A DNA stretch of 64,000 nucleotides from Roseinatronobacter sp. S2 (GTDB lineage: Bacteria; Pseudomonadota; Alphaproteobacteria; Rhodobacterales; Rhodobacteraceae), in the NCBI RefSeq assembly GCF_029581395.1, contig NZ_CP121115.1:1-64000 (forward strand). Reading direction: 5' to 3'. The first letter of the stretch is position 1. Each line of letters begins with the position of its first letter. A program made the position numbers and the translations under genes. Of this stretch, positions 26,672-35,459 are shown in pieces. Below the pieces are notes generated by a model. That model made no database searches. It worked only from the letters and a program-made list of their open reading frames with translations, and had not been told where the DNA came from.

Positions 26672-27376
26672 TCAGGGCTGATCTTCTGTCGCATCCTTGA
26701 TTGTGGGCAGGCCGTTCTGGAAATGCTCTCGGGTAAGCCTTGCAAGCAATGGCCCGTCACGGGCTGCAAGCGCGGCAAACATCTTGAAATGCTCATGAAG
26801 TGCAGCGGTCCAACGGTTGTTATCCAAATTCGCCAGCCCCCGGGCGCGCTCTACACGGGGCACCAGACTTTGCCAAAGCGTGCTTAGAACGGGGTTGTTG
26901 GCTATTTCAACCACCCGCTCGTGAATGCGATGATTGGCGTGCATATAGGGCGCGCGTTGTCCGGCTTCATGCAGGGCGGCCATCTCGCTTAGAAGTCTGC
27001 CAATTTCTGTTATTTCTTCGGGTGTTATGCGACTGCATGCCAGTTCCCCTGCCAGCCCCTCCAACGTGCCGAATACAAGATACAGATCTTCTATTCCGTT
27101 AGCATCCAGCGGCGCGACCAGCACGCTGCGATTGGGCAGAAGTTCTATAAGTCCTTCGGCGGCCAATGTGCGAAACGCCTCGCGAATCGGGGTCCGCGAC
27201 ACCCCGATCTGTTCGCTGAGCAGATTCTCCTTAAGGCGCATACCCGGCGGCAATTCTCCCGTAAGGATCAGTTTGCGCAGGCTTCCGACGGCCTCGCCAT
27301 GCAGCTTGCCGCGGCGTCCTGATTTCGCAGGCATATTGTCAGAAAGGGTGCCTTCGCCATGCGTTACATCATTCAT
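26672..27376 (-). CDS. GntR-family regulator, FCD subgroup
   Basis: A 234-residue regulator with N-terminal winged HTH (LRKLILTGELPPGMRLKENLLSE, IGVSRTPIREAFRTLAAEGLIELLPNRS) and an all-helical FCD ligand domain with metal-site histidines (NHRIHERVVEIANNP, LHEHFKMFAALAARD). Start uncertain: ATG 27376 is preferred; a GTG at 27394 adds six residues; neither has a clear ribosome-binding site. It lies between two catabolic gene sets that carry similar elements (26600 and 27453), so it probably represses both and responds to their substrate or a CoA/acid intermediate. Confidence 0.88.
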   Translation of the reverse strand: MNDVTHGEGTLSDNMPAKSGRRGKLHGEAVGSLRKLILTGELPPGMRLKENLLSEQIGVSRTPIREAFRTLAAEGLIELLPNRSVLVAPLDANGIEDLYLVFGTLEGLAGELACSRITPEEITEIGRLLSEMAALHEAGQRAPYMHANHRIHERVVEIANNPVLSTLWQSLVPRVERARGLANLDNNRWTAALHEHFKMFAALAARDGPLLARLTREHFQNGLPTIKDATEDQP

Positions 27377-27452
27377 GGATGAAGAATAAGTCACACCGCG
27401 CCCGCATGCAATATACTCTCATGGGTGCTAAAACAATTGACGAAAGCTATTT

Positions 27453-27474
27453 TTGCATACAAGATTGAATGCAA
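27453..27474. promoter_or_regulatory. Candidate GntR operator upstream of the CoA-transferase operon
   Basis: TTGCATACAA (27453-27462) differs by one base from the palindrome at 26600. It is also the left part of an inverted repeat TTGCAT (27453-27458)/ATGCAA (27469-27474). The first ~18 bases align closely with the 26600 site. It lies 56-77 bases upstream of the CoA transferase start. Confidence 0.5.
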
Positions 27475-27529
27475 GCGTGACCAAACCCATGGTCATGTCG
27501 ATACTCTGTTCGGGGAAGGAGCGCGTCGC

Positions 27530-28765
27530 ATGTCGCACAAAGCCGGTAATCCAACGAGCAAGTCGCCGCCGGACACCCTTCCGTTGTCGGGGTTGCGGGT
27601 TCTTGATCTAAGTCAGGTTATGGCGGGCCCATATTGCTGCATGCTGCTTGGTGATATGGGGGCAGACGTGATAAAGGTGGAGCCACCCGAAGCTGGTGAC
27701 CAGACCCGCAAGGCCATGGGCTTTCGGATGAAGGGTCAGGACAGTCCCGGATTTCTTGCGCTAAACCGCAACAAGCGCAGCATTACCATCAATCTGAAAT
27801 CTGACACGGGCCGCAAGCTTTTCTATGCGTTGGTTCGAACCGCCGATATTGTTGTGGAAAACAGTCGCCCGGGTGTCGCTGCAAAATTGGGTGTGGATTA
27901 TGAAACCCTGCGCGAGATCAATCCGCGCATCATTTATGCCAGCATCTCTGGGTTCGGGCAGACAGGTCCTTGGGCGCAGCGCCCGGGATTTGACCTTATT
28001 GCGCAGGCTATGTCCGGCGTAATGAGTGCGATGGGAATTCCCGGTGAGGGGCATGTGAAATCCGGGGTTCCGATTGGGGATCTTGGTGCAGGATTGCTGG
28101 CCATTTATGGTATTCTGAGTGCCGTCATCGGGCGCGAAAAATCCGGCGAGGGACAGTTCATAGATGCCTCTCTCTTTGAGGCGGCTCTTGGGTTGTCCAT
28201 ATGGGAAACAACGGAATACTGGGCAACAGGCATATCGCCACAACCACTGGGCACCGCAAACCGGATGAGTGCGCCTTATCAGGCGTTCAGCGCAAGTGAC
28301 GGGCATTTCGTCGTTGGGGCGGCCAACCAGAAACTTTGGCTTAGTTTTTGCAATGTAATCGACCGACCGGATCTTCTGGAAGATCCGCGCTTCTTTGACA
28401 ACCGTAGCAGACTTCAGAACCGGGCTGCGCTTGTGGAACTGCTTGCAGTGGTTTTCTTGGCCGACACCGTCGCATCCTGGGTGAACCGGTTTCTTGAAGC
28501 AGGCGTGCCTGCCGGCCCGATCAACGACTATGCCGAGGTTCTGCAAAGTGACCATGTAAGTGCGCGTAAAATGGTCATTGAACTGGACCATCCTGTCGAG
28601 GGCACGATACGCTCGCTGGGTTTTCCGGTGAAATTGTCGGCCACGCCACAGCAAGTGCGCAGGCATCCACCCCTGCTGGGAGAGCATAATCTTGAAATTA
28701 TTGCAGAACTGGGGTTGGAAGATCAGCAGGGTGCGTTGCGCGACGCCGGGGCGTTTTCAAAATGA
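27530..28765 (+). CDS. Class III CoA transferase (CaiB/BaiF family)
   Basis: Cytoplasmic CoA transferase of 411 residues. LPLSGLRVLDLSQVMAGPYC, LGDMGADVIKVEPPEAGDQTR, LALNRNKRSITINLKS and YASISGFGQTGPW are hallmark segments; the catalytic Asp should be the one in GVPIGDLGAG. ATG 27530 was chosen because GGGGAAGGA lies upstream; the frame extends 105 bases further without similarity. It overlaps the enoyl-CoA hydratase by 4 bases (ATGA), so an imported acid is probably activated with CoA and then hydrated or cleaved. The acid may be the substrate of the DctPMQ importer downstream. Confidence 0.92.
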   Translation: MSHKAGNPTSKSPPDTLPLSGLRVLDLSQVMAGPYCCMLLGDMGADVIKVEPPEAGDQTRKAMGFRMKGQDSPGFLALNRNKRSITINLKSDTGRKLFYALVRTADIVVENSRPGVAAKLGVDYETLREINPRIIYASISGFGQTGPWAQRPGFDLIAQAMSGVMSAMGIPGEGHVKSGVPIGDLGAGLLAIYGILSAVIGREKSGEGQFIDASLFEAALGLSIWETTEYWATGISPQPLGTANRMSAPYQAFSASDGHFVVGAANQKLWLSFCNVIDRPDLLEDPRFFDNRSRLQNRAALVELLAVVFLADTVASWVNRFLEAGVPAGPINDYAEVLQSDHVSARKMVIELDHPVEGTIRSLGFPVKLSATPQQVRRHPPLLGEHNLEIIAELGLEDQQGALRDAGAFSK

Positions 28766-29541
28766 CTACGGGTGCCGTAACCTTGGCCATTGAGGGCCAT
28801 GTTGCCAAGGTCACCTTTGACCGGCCCGAAGCCCGCAATGCGATGACCAGAAAAATGTATGCCGACCTGCAGCATATATGTGACGCGCTTGCGCCCCGCG
28901 CGGATATTCGTGTGGCGGTTTTTCGTGGCGCGGGCGGCCGTAGTTTTGTCGCAGGTTCGGATATCGCGATCTTTGATTCATTTGAAACGGGGCAGGATGG
29001 TATCGACTACGAGCGCGAAATGGAGGGGCACACGCAAGCGGTCGAGCGGTTGCCCTTCCCGACCGTTGCGGTCATCGAAGGGTGGGCGGTTGGTGGCGGG
29101 CTGAACATCGCGGCGGCCTGCGATATACGCGTATCAACACCAGATGCCCGCTTCGGTGTGCCCATTGCACGCACCGTCGGCAATTGCCTTTCGATGTTCA
29201 ATTATGCGCGCTTGGTAGATGGCCTTGGCGTATCCCGCGCAAAACGGTTGCTGCTGCTGGGCGATTTCATAGATGCGGCAGAAGCCCGCCAAGCGGGTTT
29301 CCTTAGCGACGTGGTGCAGCATGATGCTTTGGATGACCATGTCGTAGGTCTTTGTGAACGGATTTCAGAAAATGCTCCTTTGACATTGAGGGTCAGCAAG
29401 GAAGCAGTCCGGCGGTTGCGAGAAGAAAAACTGAATATCGAAGGGGAGGATCTGATCGCGAAGGCTTATGGAAGTCAGGACTTCAAGCGCGGCGTTGCGG
29501 CCTTCAAGGCAAAGTTCAAACCCGAATGGTATGGAAATTGA
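28762..29541 (+). CDS. Enoyl-CoA hydratase/isomerase family protein
   Basis: Crotonase-fold enzyme of 259 residues. The first oxyanion-hole segment is SFVAGSDIAIFD, the second AVGGGLNIAAACDIRVSTPDARFGVPIA. The usual catalytic glutamates are not both obvious (VGNCLSMFNYARL replaces the common catalytic segment), so hydratase, isomerase or lyase activity is open. It is translationally coupled to the CoA transferase. Confidence 0.88.
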   Translation: MTTGAVTLAIEGHVAKVTFDRPEARNAMTRKMYADLQHICDALAPRADIRVAVFRGAGGRSFVAGSDIAIFDSFETGQDGIDYEREMEGHTQAVERLPFPTVAVIEGWAVGGGLNIAAACDIRVSTPDARFGVPIARTVGNCLSMFNYARLVDGLGVSRAKRLLLLGDFIDAAEARQAGFLSDVVQHDALDDHVVGLCERISENAPLTLRVSKEAVRRLREEKLNIEGEDLIAKAYGSQDFKRGVAAFKAKFKPEWYGN

Positions 29542-30065
29542 GGCGATGACCAGTGTGCCGTTGCAAATCATTCAGGTTGTTTATGCTGCGGCCTGCCTGA
29601 TGAAGCGATGATTCACGAAAGCGCAGCTTGGTAATCCATGCCCGCCGCAATTGCCAGCATGTGCAGAACGGATTGCCAGTTGTTCTTTGTGCCAGAAATC
29701 CCTGACTTGTCCGCAGGAGCAGTGATTGTTGATGGCTTTGGTTTGCGTAAAATCAATAAGCTACAGCGATTCCATTGATCCAGTGAAAAACGTAACGCTG
29801 TAGGGGACGCTGTGTCGTTCCGTCCTGTGATCGTTAACCATCAACGACCGCGATTGACCGCGTATCAGCCTTGTCTGCGATATCCGCGGTGTTGTGGTCG
29901 GCAAGGGGGCGCCGGTTCAGACAAGAAAATTCAGTTGAGTGGCTGCCAGGTGAAAAGGGGGGTGAAAATGAACTGAATATCACATGTTGCATAATGAATG
30001 CAGTTTGGTAAGACTGTGTTACGGGGCCGTTCATCGGCCCAGCTGGAGGAGCTAGGAGGAAGATC
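29542..30065. other. 524-base gap; inverted repeats, no gene recognised
   Basis: No convincing coding frame. CTACAGCG (29761-29768) and CGCTGTAG (29796-29803) form a perfect inverted repeat with a 27-base spacer. Nearer the TRAP operon, TTGCAT (29987-29992) and ATGCAG (29998-30003) form a near-perfect inverted repeat with half-sites like those at 27453-27474, a candidate further GntR target. GGAGGAGCTAGGAGG just before 30066 is the dctP ribosome-binding region. The 29560-29770 stretch might be a decayed gene end, but I cannot assign it. Confidence 0.4.
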
Positions 30066-31118
30066 ATGAACAAATTATCCAATATATTTACGCTTGCCGC
30101 CGGGACGGCATTGCTGGCAAGCGGTGCAATTTCACAGACATATGAGGCCACATTCGGCCACCCGCACCAGAACTATGCGACCAAGGCCGCCGAGGCGTTC
30201 AAGGCGCATGTAGAAAGTGCCACGGGCGGTGATTTCGTCGTGACTTTGGTGCCACACGGCGCCCTTGGAAGCGGCGACCGCGAGATCACGGATCAGTTGC
30301 GTCTGGGTGAACTGGAATTTCATCTGCCCGGTGCAGGGGGCGTTGCGGGTGTCTATCCCGAATCGCAGACCCACAGTTGGCCGTTCCTGTTTACCGAACG
30401 CAGTGTGTTCTGGGAGTTGCCAAACGATGCGGAATATTTCGCTGTGACGCGTGACGGGTTGCTTGAGGCCACCGGCGGCACAGTGCGTCTTCTTTCGTTA
30501 ATGGAAAACTCTATCCGGCACCTCTATACGACCCGCGGGCCAATTCAGGTTCCAGCCGATCTGGCAGAGCACGCGATCAAGATGCGCACCCAGACAGTGC
30601 CGATGCATCAGGAGGTATTTACCGCGCTTGGGTCTGCGGCCATTGTGGCGACGGGCGCACCTGAACGGTATTCGGCCATGCAAACCGGACTTATCGACGG
30701 GTTGGAAGGCGGGCTTGCCTCTGTCTGGGATGCCGGACTGATGGAGGTCGCGGATCATGTAACCCTTACGGGCCACATGTATGAGTACCTTTGGTTGCTG
30801 ACCAACGACGAATTCTACCAGTCACTGCCGCTGGAATATCAGCAGGCCGTTGATGAGGCCGCAATCATTGCGACATCGGTAAATAACGCTGTCAGTTTTC
30901 AGGACAGCACCGCAGCACTTGAACTGATGTATGCGGCGGACAGGCAGGTTTATGTGCCGACTGCCGCAGATCTGGCAAAATGGCAAGAGATCGCTGAACC
31001 TGTTGGCCGCGCCTTCATCGAAGAGGAAGTCTCGGCTGATTATATCGAGGCGACCCTTGAGGCACTTGAGCGGACCCGCGCACGAGTCGGCACGCGGAAG
31101 TCTGCTTCGGCTGACTGA
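30066..31118 (+). CDS. TRAP transporter substrate-binding protein (DctP family)
   Basis: Periplasmic receptor of 350 residues. A signal peptide (NIFTLAAGTALLASGAISQ, then TYEATFGHPHQNYATKAAE) and the DctP fold with conserved arginine segment AIKMRTQTVPMHQEVFTALGS and the LIDGLEGGLASVWDAGL motif are clear. GGAGGAGCTAGGAGG gives a very strong ribosome-binding region. It is the first gene of a dctP-dctM-dctQ-gntR operon. Confidence 0.92.
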   Translation: MNKLSNIFTLAAGTALLASGAISQTYEATFGHPHQNYATKAAEAFKAHVESATGGDFVVTLVPHGALGSGDREITDQLRLGELEFHLPGAGGVAGVYPESQTHSWPFLFTERSVFWELPNDAEYFAVTRDGLLEATGGTVRLLSLMENSIRHLYTTRGPIQVPADLAEHAIKMRTQTVPMHQEVFTALGSAAIVATGAPERYSAMQTGLIDGLEGGLASVWDAGLMEVADHVTLTGHMYEYLWLLTNDEFYQSLPLEYQQAVDEAAIIATSVNNAVSFQDSTAALELMYAADRQVYVPTAADLAKWQEIAEPVGRAFIEEEVSADYIEATLEALERTRARVGTRKSASAD

Positions 31119-31195
31119 CAGGCCTATGAACCAAATCCTTCCGGTGCTGATGGATTCATCGGTGCTGGAAGGAAGGGACCACTGCGGAGCGGCGC

Positions 31196-32491
31196 ATGAC
31201 CATCGTTATAATCTTTGTAATTCTTCTTGTTCTGATTGCCATCGGGGCGCCGATCTTTCTTGCTATGAGCGGCGCCGCGCTGGTTCATTATCTGGACACG
31301 GGTCGGGAATCGACAATGGTGGTCATGGTCGGCCGCATGTTCGAAGGGCTGACCTCTTTCACCTTTCTGGCGATCCCGCTTTTCCTGCTTGCTGGTGAAA
31401 TCATGTCCAAGGGCGGGCTGACGGACCGGTTGATGGATTTTGCCCGCTGCCTTGTCGGTCACTTCAAGGCGGGTCTCGGGCAGGTCAACATTGCCTCAAG
31501 CCTGATGTTTGCCTCGATCTCGGGGTCGGCCTATGCTGATGTTGCCGCAATGGGGCCTGTGATGATACCGGCTATGGAGAAAGAGGGTTATCCTCGCGGG
31601 TTCGCAGGTGCCCTGACGGCCGCTTCCGCGACATTGTCGCCGTTGTTTCCGCCCAGCATCGTTCTTATTCTCTACGGGTCCACTTTTGGCGTTTCGATCG
31701 GCGCCCTGTTTGCCGCCGGACTTTCTGTTGCGTTGATAATGAGTCTGCTGTTTGCCATCCTGACTTATGTGATGGTGTTGCGGTACGGTATCCCTTCGGC
31801 AATGTGGGCGGGGCTGGGCAAGACCCTGACTGCGATGCGCCGCGCGCTCATTCCTTTGGGCATGCCGATCATCGTCGTCGGCGGCATTCTTGGTGGTTTT
31901 TTCACCGCCACAGAGGCCGCATCAGTCGCGGTTGCATATGGGTTGGTTCTGACGGTTCTGGTCTACCGGACTATTGGCCTGCGTGATCTGATTGCAATTC
32001 TGCGCAGGACTGCAATCACCAGTGCGGCCATTACAATTCTGGTCGGTGCGGCAGCGATGTTCTCCTATGTGATTGTGCGCCGCAATGTTCCACAACAAGT
32101 GGTGGAATTCCTGCTTCCGATAACACAGAACCCTTACGGCATTGTCGCGATGATCGTTGTGATCTTGCTGGTCGGTGGCATGTTCATTGATCGCAATTCC
32201 AACATCCTGCTTCTTGGCCCGATTATAATTCCGATCATGACGCTTGAACTGGGTTTCAGTCAGATACAGACTGCCATGATCATTGTTTCGGCATTGGGTG
32301 TGGGCCATCTGACCCCCCCCTTTGGCGGAACGCTTCTGACGGCTTCGCTTGTCGGGCGAATGTCGGTGATGGAAATCACGCGGTATGCTTGGCCTTTCAT
32401 CCTGATCAAGGTTTTCCTGACGGCCCTGATCGTTGCTATTCCTGCAATCAGCGAGGCTTTGCCGCGCTGGCTTGAATTGGGAGGGTTGTAG
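31196..32491 (+). CDS. TRAP transporter large permease (DctM family)
   Basis: Inner-membrane protein of 431 residues with about 12-13 hydrophobic segments. Motifs MSGAALVHYLDTGRESTM, SLMFASISGSAYADVAAMGPVMIPAMEKEGYPRGFAGALTAAS (seen at residues ~102-145), PLFPPSIVLILYGS and VGHLTPPFGGTLLTASL are diagnostic. The 77-base gap from dctP holds the complementary hexamers CCTTCC and GGAAGG around the repeated word GGTGCT. It starts 3-4 bases before dctQ's start region and is co-transcribed with it. Confidence 0.94.
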   Translation: MTIVIIFVILLVLIAIGAPIFLAMSGAALVHYLDTGRESTMVVMVGRMFEGLTSFTFLAIPLFLLAGEIMSKGGLTDRLMDFARCLVGHFKAGLGQVNIASSLMFASISGSAYADVAAMGPVMIPAMEKEGYPRGFAGALTAASATLSPLFPPSIVLILYGSTFGVSIGALFAAGLSVALIMSLLFAILTYVMVLRYGIPSAMWAGLGKTLTAMRRALIPLGMPIIVVGGILGGFFTATEAASVAVAYGLVLTVLVYRTIGLRDLIAILRRTAITSAAITILVGAAAMFSYVIVRRNVPQQVVEFLLPITQNPYGIVAMIVVILLVGGMFIDRNSNILLLGPIIIPIMTLELGFSQIQTAMIIVSALGVGHLTPPFGGTLLTASLVGRMSVMEITRYAWPFILIKVFLTALIVAIPAISEALPRWLELGGL

Positions 32492-32494
32492 AAA

Positions 32495-33040
32495 ATGGCC
32501 GAGACGCGTGAAAATCCGATCATGCGCGCAATCCGTGCACTGGATCTTGCTGGCGGATGGGTGGATCGCCTGCTGCAAGCCGGGATGATCTTTGTTCTCT
32601 CCGCGATCTTTGTTCTCATGTTTTCACAGGTCGTGCTGCGCTATATCATCTTTGTTCCATTCCCATGGATCGAAGAACTTGCTGCGATGTTGCTACCCGT
32701 CTTGGCTGTCTGGGGCAGCGCCATCTGTATCCGGCATGGAACGCACCTTCAGGTCGATTTCTTGCTTATTGCGTTGCCAGACACAATCCGTCTGGTTCTT
32801 CAGATATTGACAAATGCCCTGATCGTATACTTTGCCTATAAGATATGTCAGGCTGGGTTTGTTTTGGCGGAACTGGGCCGCAACGAGTTGACAACCAGTC
32901 GCTCGATCTCGCTGTACTGGCCTCGCATGTCGATTGTGATCGGTGGTGGCCTGCTCATTCTGCAGTCTGCGATCCTGATCCTGAAAGATTCTGCGCGGAT
33001 GGCCGGTTGGCTGCCAATGTATGACGAAAAGATTGAGTAG
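32495..33040 (+). CDS. TRAP transporter small permease (DctQ family)
   Basis: Inner-membrane protein of 181 residues with four hydrophobic segments (for example QAGMIFVLSAIFVLMFSQVVL and WIEELAAMLLPVLAVWGSAICI) and the DctQ stretch RHGTHLQVDFLL. It lies between dctM and a GntR gene with 3-base gaps on both sides. The gene order P-M-Q, rather than the more common P-Q-M, is a small peculiarity. Confidence 0.9.
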   Translation: MAETRENPIMRAIRALDLAGGWVDRLLQAGMIFVLSAIFVLMFSQVVLRYIIFVPFPWIEELAAMLLPVLAVWGSAICIRHGTHLQVDFLLIALPDTIRLVLQILTNALIVYFAYKICQAGFVLAELGRNELTTSRSISLYWPRMSIVIGGGLLILQSAILILKDSARMAGWLPMYDEKIE

Positions 33041-33043
33041 CCC

Positions 33044-33775
33044 ATGACGATACCTACGGCCGACGATAAGAAAAATGTAGCGACCCCTGCTGCCATTGCG
33101 CCTATCGAGCGCGCGCCGCTTCACGATCTGGTGGTTAGCAGGTTGCGTGACCTGATCGTTGAAGGCCACGTCCCGGAAGGCGAGCGCATTAACGAGAGTG
33201 CCCTCTGCCGGGAATTGCAGGTATCGCGCACACCCGTTCGCGAGGCACTGAAGGTCCTTGCCTCGGAGGGGCTTGTCGAATTGTCCCGCAACCGGGGGGC
33301 TATCGTTCCGTCGCCCTCGCGCGAAGAAATCCGTGATACCTTGCTGTTTATGAGCGCGGTAGAGGCCTTTGCCGCCGAACAGGCCGCACTGCGCGGCCGG
33401 GATGACGAAATCGCTGATCTGCGTTCCCTTCATGATGCCATGATTGAAGCCTTCGCCGCCAATGATCGCCATCGGTATTTTGATATCAATCAAGGTATCC
33501 ACGAACGCATCGTGGCGATGGCGCGCAATCAGACGCTTCAGCCGGTGCATGCGCAGCTTCAGTCGCGAATGCGCCGCCTCAGATTCCTTGGGAATGACTA
33601 TCCCGAACACTGGCGAGACTCGGTTGACGAACATAAGGACCTGATTATGGCAATTGAAAACCGCGATGCAGCCGCTGCGGGGATGGCCATGCGCCGGCAC
33701 CTTCAGAACGCCATCGAACGAATTGATAATGTCATCAATAACAGACAGCGTGACGAACCCGGTGCCTTGAAGTAG
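33044..33775 (+). CDS. GntR-family regulator, FCD subgroup
   Basis: A 243-residue regulator with N-terminal winged HTH (LRDLIVEGHVPEGERINESALCRELQVSRTPVREALKVLASEG) spanning residues ~30-75, and an FCD helical ligand domain with histidines in FDINQGIHERIVAMARN and SVDEHKDLIMAIENRD. It lies 3 bases after dctQ, so it is probably an autoregulated component of the TRAP operon. It is a paralogue of the GntR gene at 26672-27376. Confidence 0.9.
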   Translation: MTIPTADDKKNVATPAAIAPIERAPLHDLVVSRLRDLIVEGHVPEGERINESALCRELQVSRTPVREALKVLASEGLVELSRNRGAIVPSPSREEIRDTLLFMSAVEAFAAEQAALRGRDDEIADLRSLHDAMIEAFAANDRHRYFDINQGIHERIVAMARNQTLQPVHAQLQSRMRRLRFLGNDYPEHWRDSVDEHKDLIMAIENRDAAAAGMAMRRHLQNAIERIDNVINNRQRDEPGALK

Positions 33776-33850
33776 GCCGCGCGCACATAAGAAGAATGAT
33801 AAATTGGCCGACTGGCCTTAATCACATGATCGAAATGAAGGAGTGGGTGC

Positions 33851-34297
33851 ATGCATATCATCGTAGGATCCGACCACGCGGGATTCCCCCTGAAGGCCAC
33901 GCTTGTGGAACATCTTCAGGTGATGGGGCACACTGTAACAGATATAGGCTCGTATGATCCGGAACCTGTGGACTTCCCCGACATAACGCGCAGTCTGGCC
34001 GAAAAGGTGACCGCCGGTGAAGGTGAGAGGGGCCTTTTGGTTTGCGGGACAGGCGTTGGTGCGGCGATCGCGGCGAACAAGGTAAAGGGTATTCGGGCAG
34101 CCGTGTGCCATGATGTCCATTCGGCCCATCAGTCCGTAGAACATGACGATGTCAACGTGATGTGCATAGGCGCACAAATTGTCGGCCCATGGCTGGCCAA
34201 GGATCTTGTCAGCGCGTTCCTGAAGGCCGAATTTTCCACCGACGAAGATTTTCGTCGCCGTGTCGCAAAACTTGCCGAGATGGATTCCGCACGGTAG
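33851..34297 (+). CDS. rpiB: Ribose-5-phosphate isomerase B / LacAB family isomerase
   Basis: Cytoplasmic aldose-ketose isomerase of 148 residues (usual 145-155). GSDHAGFPLKATLVEHL, VDFPDITRSLAEKV, LVCGTGVGAAIAANKVKGIRAAVC (residues ~60-83) and the HDVHSAHQSVEHDDVNVMCIGAQIVG region match the family; the catalytic cysteine is in LVCGTG. ATG 33851 follows GGAG. The GVG instead of the more common GIG and its place after a catabolic TRAP operon leave room for an RpiB-like C4-sugar-phosphate isomerase; the symbol is therefore tentative. Confidence 0.78.
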   Translation: MHIIVGSDHAGFPLKATLVEHLQVMGHTVTDIGSYDPEPVDFPDITRSLAEKVTAGEGERGLLVCGTGVGAAIAANKVKGIRAAVCHDVHSAHQSVEHDDVNVMCIGAQIVGPWLAKDLVSAFLKAEFSTDEDFRRRVAKLAEMDSAR

Positions 34298-34599
34298 GCA
34301 ATTCATCGGACGTGTGGCTTGCAGTGTTGGCCCGGTTTCAGGGTGCCACATCTTTATGTGGCACCGCAGCATTAGCCTGACGTTGATCCGGGTGGGGTCA
34401 GCTTGGCCTTGGTCGCACGCTTCAGGTGGAATGACCGATAGCATTTCTGGTTGCGCCCGACGCGGGCGGCAACCCATCCGCACCCCTGTCGCGGCAGCGG
34501 GGCTGCCCGCGCGAAAAAAGCCTTTCCGACAAGCATAAGGTCCGATACGGCGCACCCAGCACCTTTTGTAGAAAATGCCCGGAACCAAAGTGAGCGGCC
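34298..34599. other. 302-base gap with a strong hairpin
   Basis: GGTGCCACAT (34342-34351) and ATGTGGCACC (34356-34365) pair perfectly around a CTTT loop 45 bases after the isomerase stop, a probable 3'-end structure. The remaining 230 bases show no coding frame or promoter I would stand behind. Confidence 0.5.
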
Positions 34600-35376
34600 A
34601 TGCAAATTGATATTGACGTCACGCTGCACTACAAGCTGTCTGGTGAAGATACTGTGCTTGTAACGCTGGAAGCCGCCCAGACGGACGGGCAAAGTGTGAA
34701 AAGCAGTGTCCTGGATATCGGGCAGGCAACGCAACACCATATCGACGCCGAAGGCAGGGTCGGGGGGCGCACCTACGCTTTGCTGAAGGGGGACGAGTTG
34801 AACCTGCGGTATGTCGCACAGGTAAATGTGACGCGCCCTGAGCACAAGCTGACGGGGCTGGCGCAAATGCCGCTGCACACCCTGTCCCCCGATGTCCTAA
34901 GCTACCTGCGCCCGTCACGGTTTTGCCAATCCGACTTGCTGAGCGCATTTGTCGAAGATCAGTTTGGCCATCTGGACGGCGGGGTCAAAATATTGGCGAT
35001 GCGGGACTGGATTGCGACCGAAATTTCCTATGTCGTGGGCAGTTCATTTCCGGCAACGACTGCGATTGATACATTCGTGGCGCGTCAGGGCGTGTGCCGG
35101 GATTTTGCGCATCTGCTATGCGCATTCGCGCGCGCAGCGGGCATTCCGGCGCGCTACACATCGGTTTACGGCGCGGATGTCCAACCGCCTGATTTTCACG
35201 CGGTCGCGCAGGTCTGGCTGGACGGGGGCTGGTACATTGTCGATGCGACCGGCATGGGGTGCGCCACCGGCCTGGTCATCATCGCTTGCGGGCGTGATGC
35301 GGCGGACGTGGCCTTTATGGAGACCACCAAAAACGCATGGCCTGTGGCCCAGACCATCCATGTATCAAAAGCATAG
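34600..35376 (+). CDS. Transglutaminase-like cysteine-protease-fold protein
   Basis: A 258-residue protein. An N-terminal beta-rich domain (residues 1-~120) precedes the transglutaminase core with the triad Cys in ARQGVCRDFAHL, His in PPDFHAVAQVWLDGG and Asp in WYIVDATGMG. No signal peptide. Such proteins are common in alphaproteobacteria and often adjoin circularly permuted ATP-grasp/alpha-E genes, which are absent here. Peptidase or amidase activity is likely; the substrate is unknown. Confidence 0.85.
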   Translation: MQIDIDVTLHYKLSGEDTVLVTLEAAQTDGQSVKSSVLDIGQATQHHIDAEGRVGGRTYALLKGDELNLRYVAQVNVTRPEHKLTGLAQMPLHTLSPDVLSYLRPSRFCQSDLLSAFVEDQFGHLDGGVKILAMRDWIATEISYVVGSSFPATTAIDTFVARQGVCRDFAHLLCAFARAAGIPARYTSVYGADVQPPDFHAVAQVWLDGGWYIVDATGMGCATGLVIIACGRDAADVAFMETTKNAWPVAQTIHVSKA

Positions 35377-35390
35377 GGTCTGACCGCGTA

Positions 35391-35459
35391 ATGCCTGTAT
35401 GCCGGATGCATCAGGCTTGCCTGTCTAACCCTTGGGTTATATCAGGGACGCACAGGCAT
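35391..35459 (+). other. Structured leader candidate upstream of the MetE-like gene
   Basis: ATGCCTGT (35391-35398) and ACAGGCAT (35452-35459) could close a ~70-base structure containing further short stems (for example TAACCC/GGGTTA around 35426-35439). It ends about 140 bases before the MetE-like start. It does not match a riboswitch I can name; a transcription-end structure for the upstream gene is the simpler alternative. Confidence 0.25.

Noticed and set aside
26650..26680. tRNA-like GGTTCGACGTGAACC sequence
   Set aside because: Only a short inverted motif; no cloverleaf, acceptor stem or anticodon arm can be built around it.
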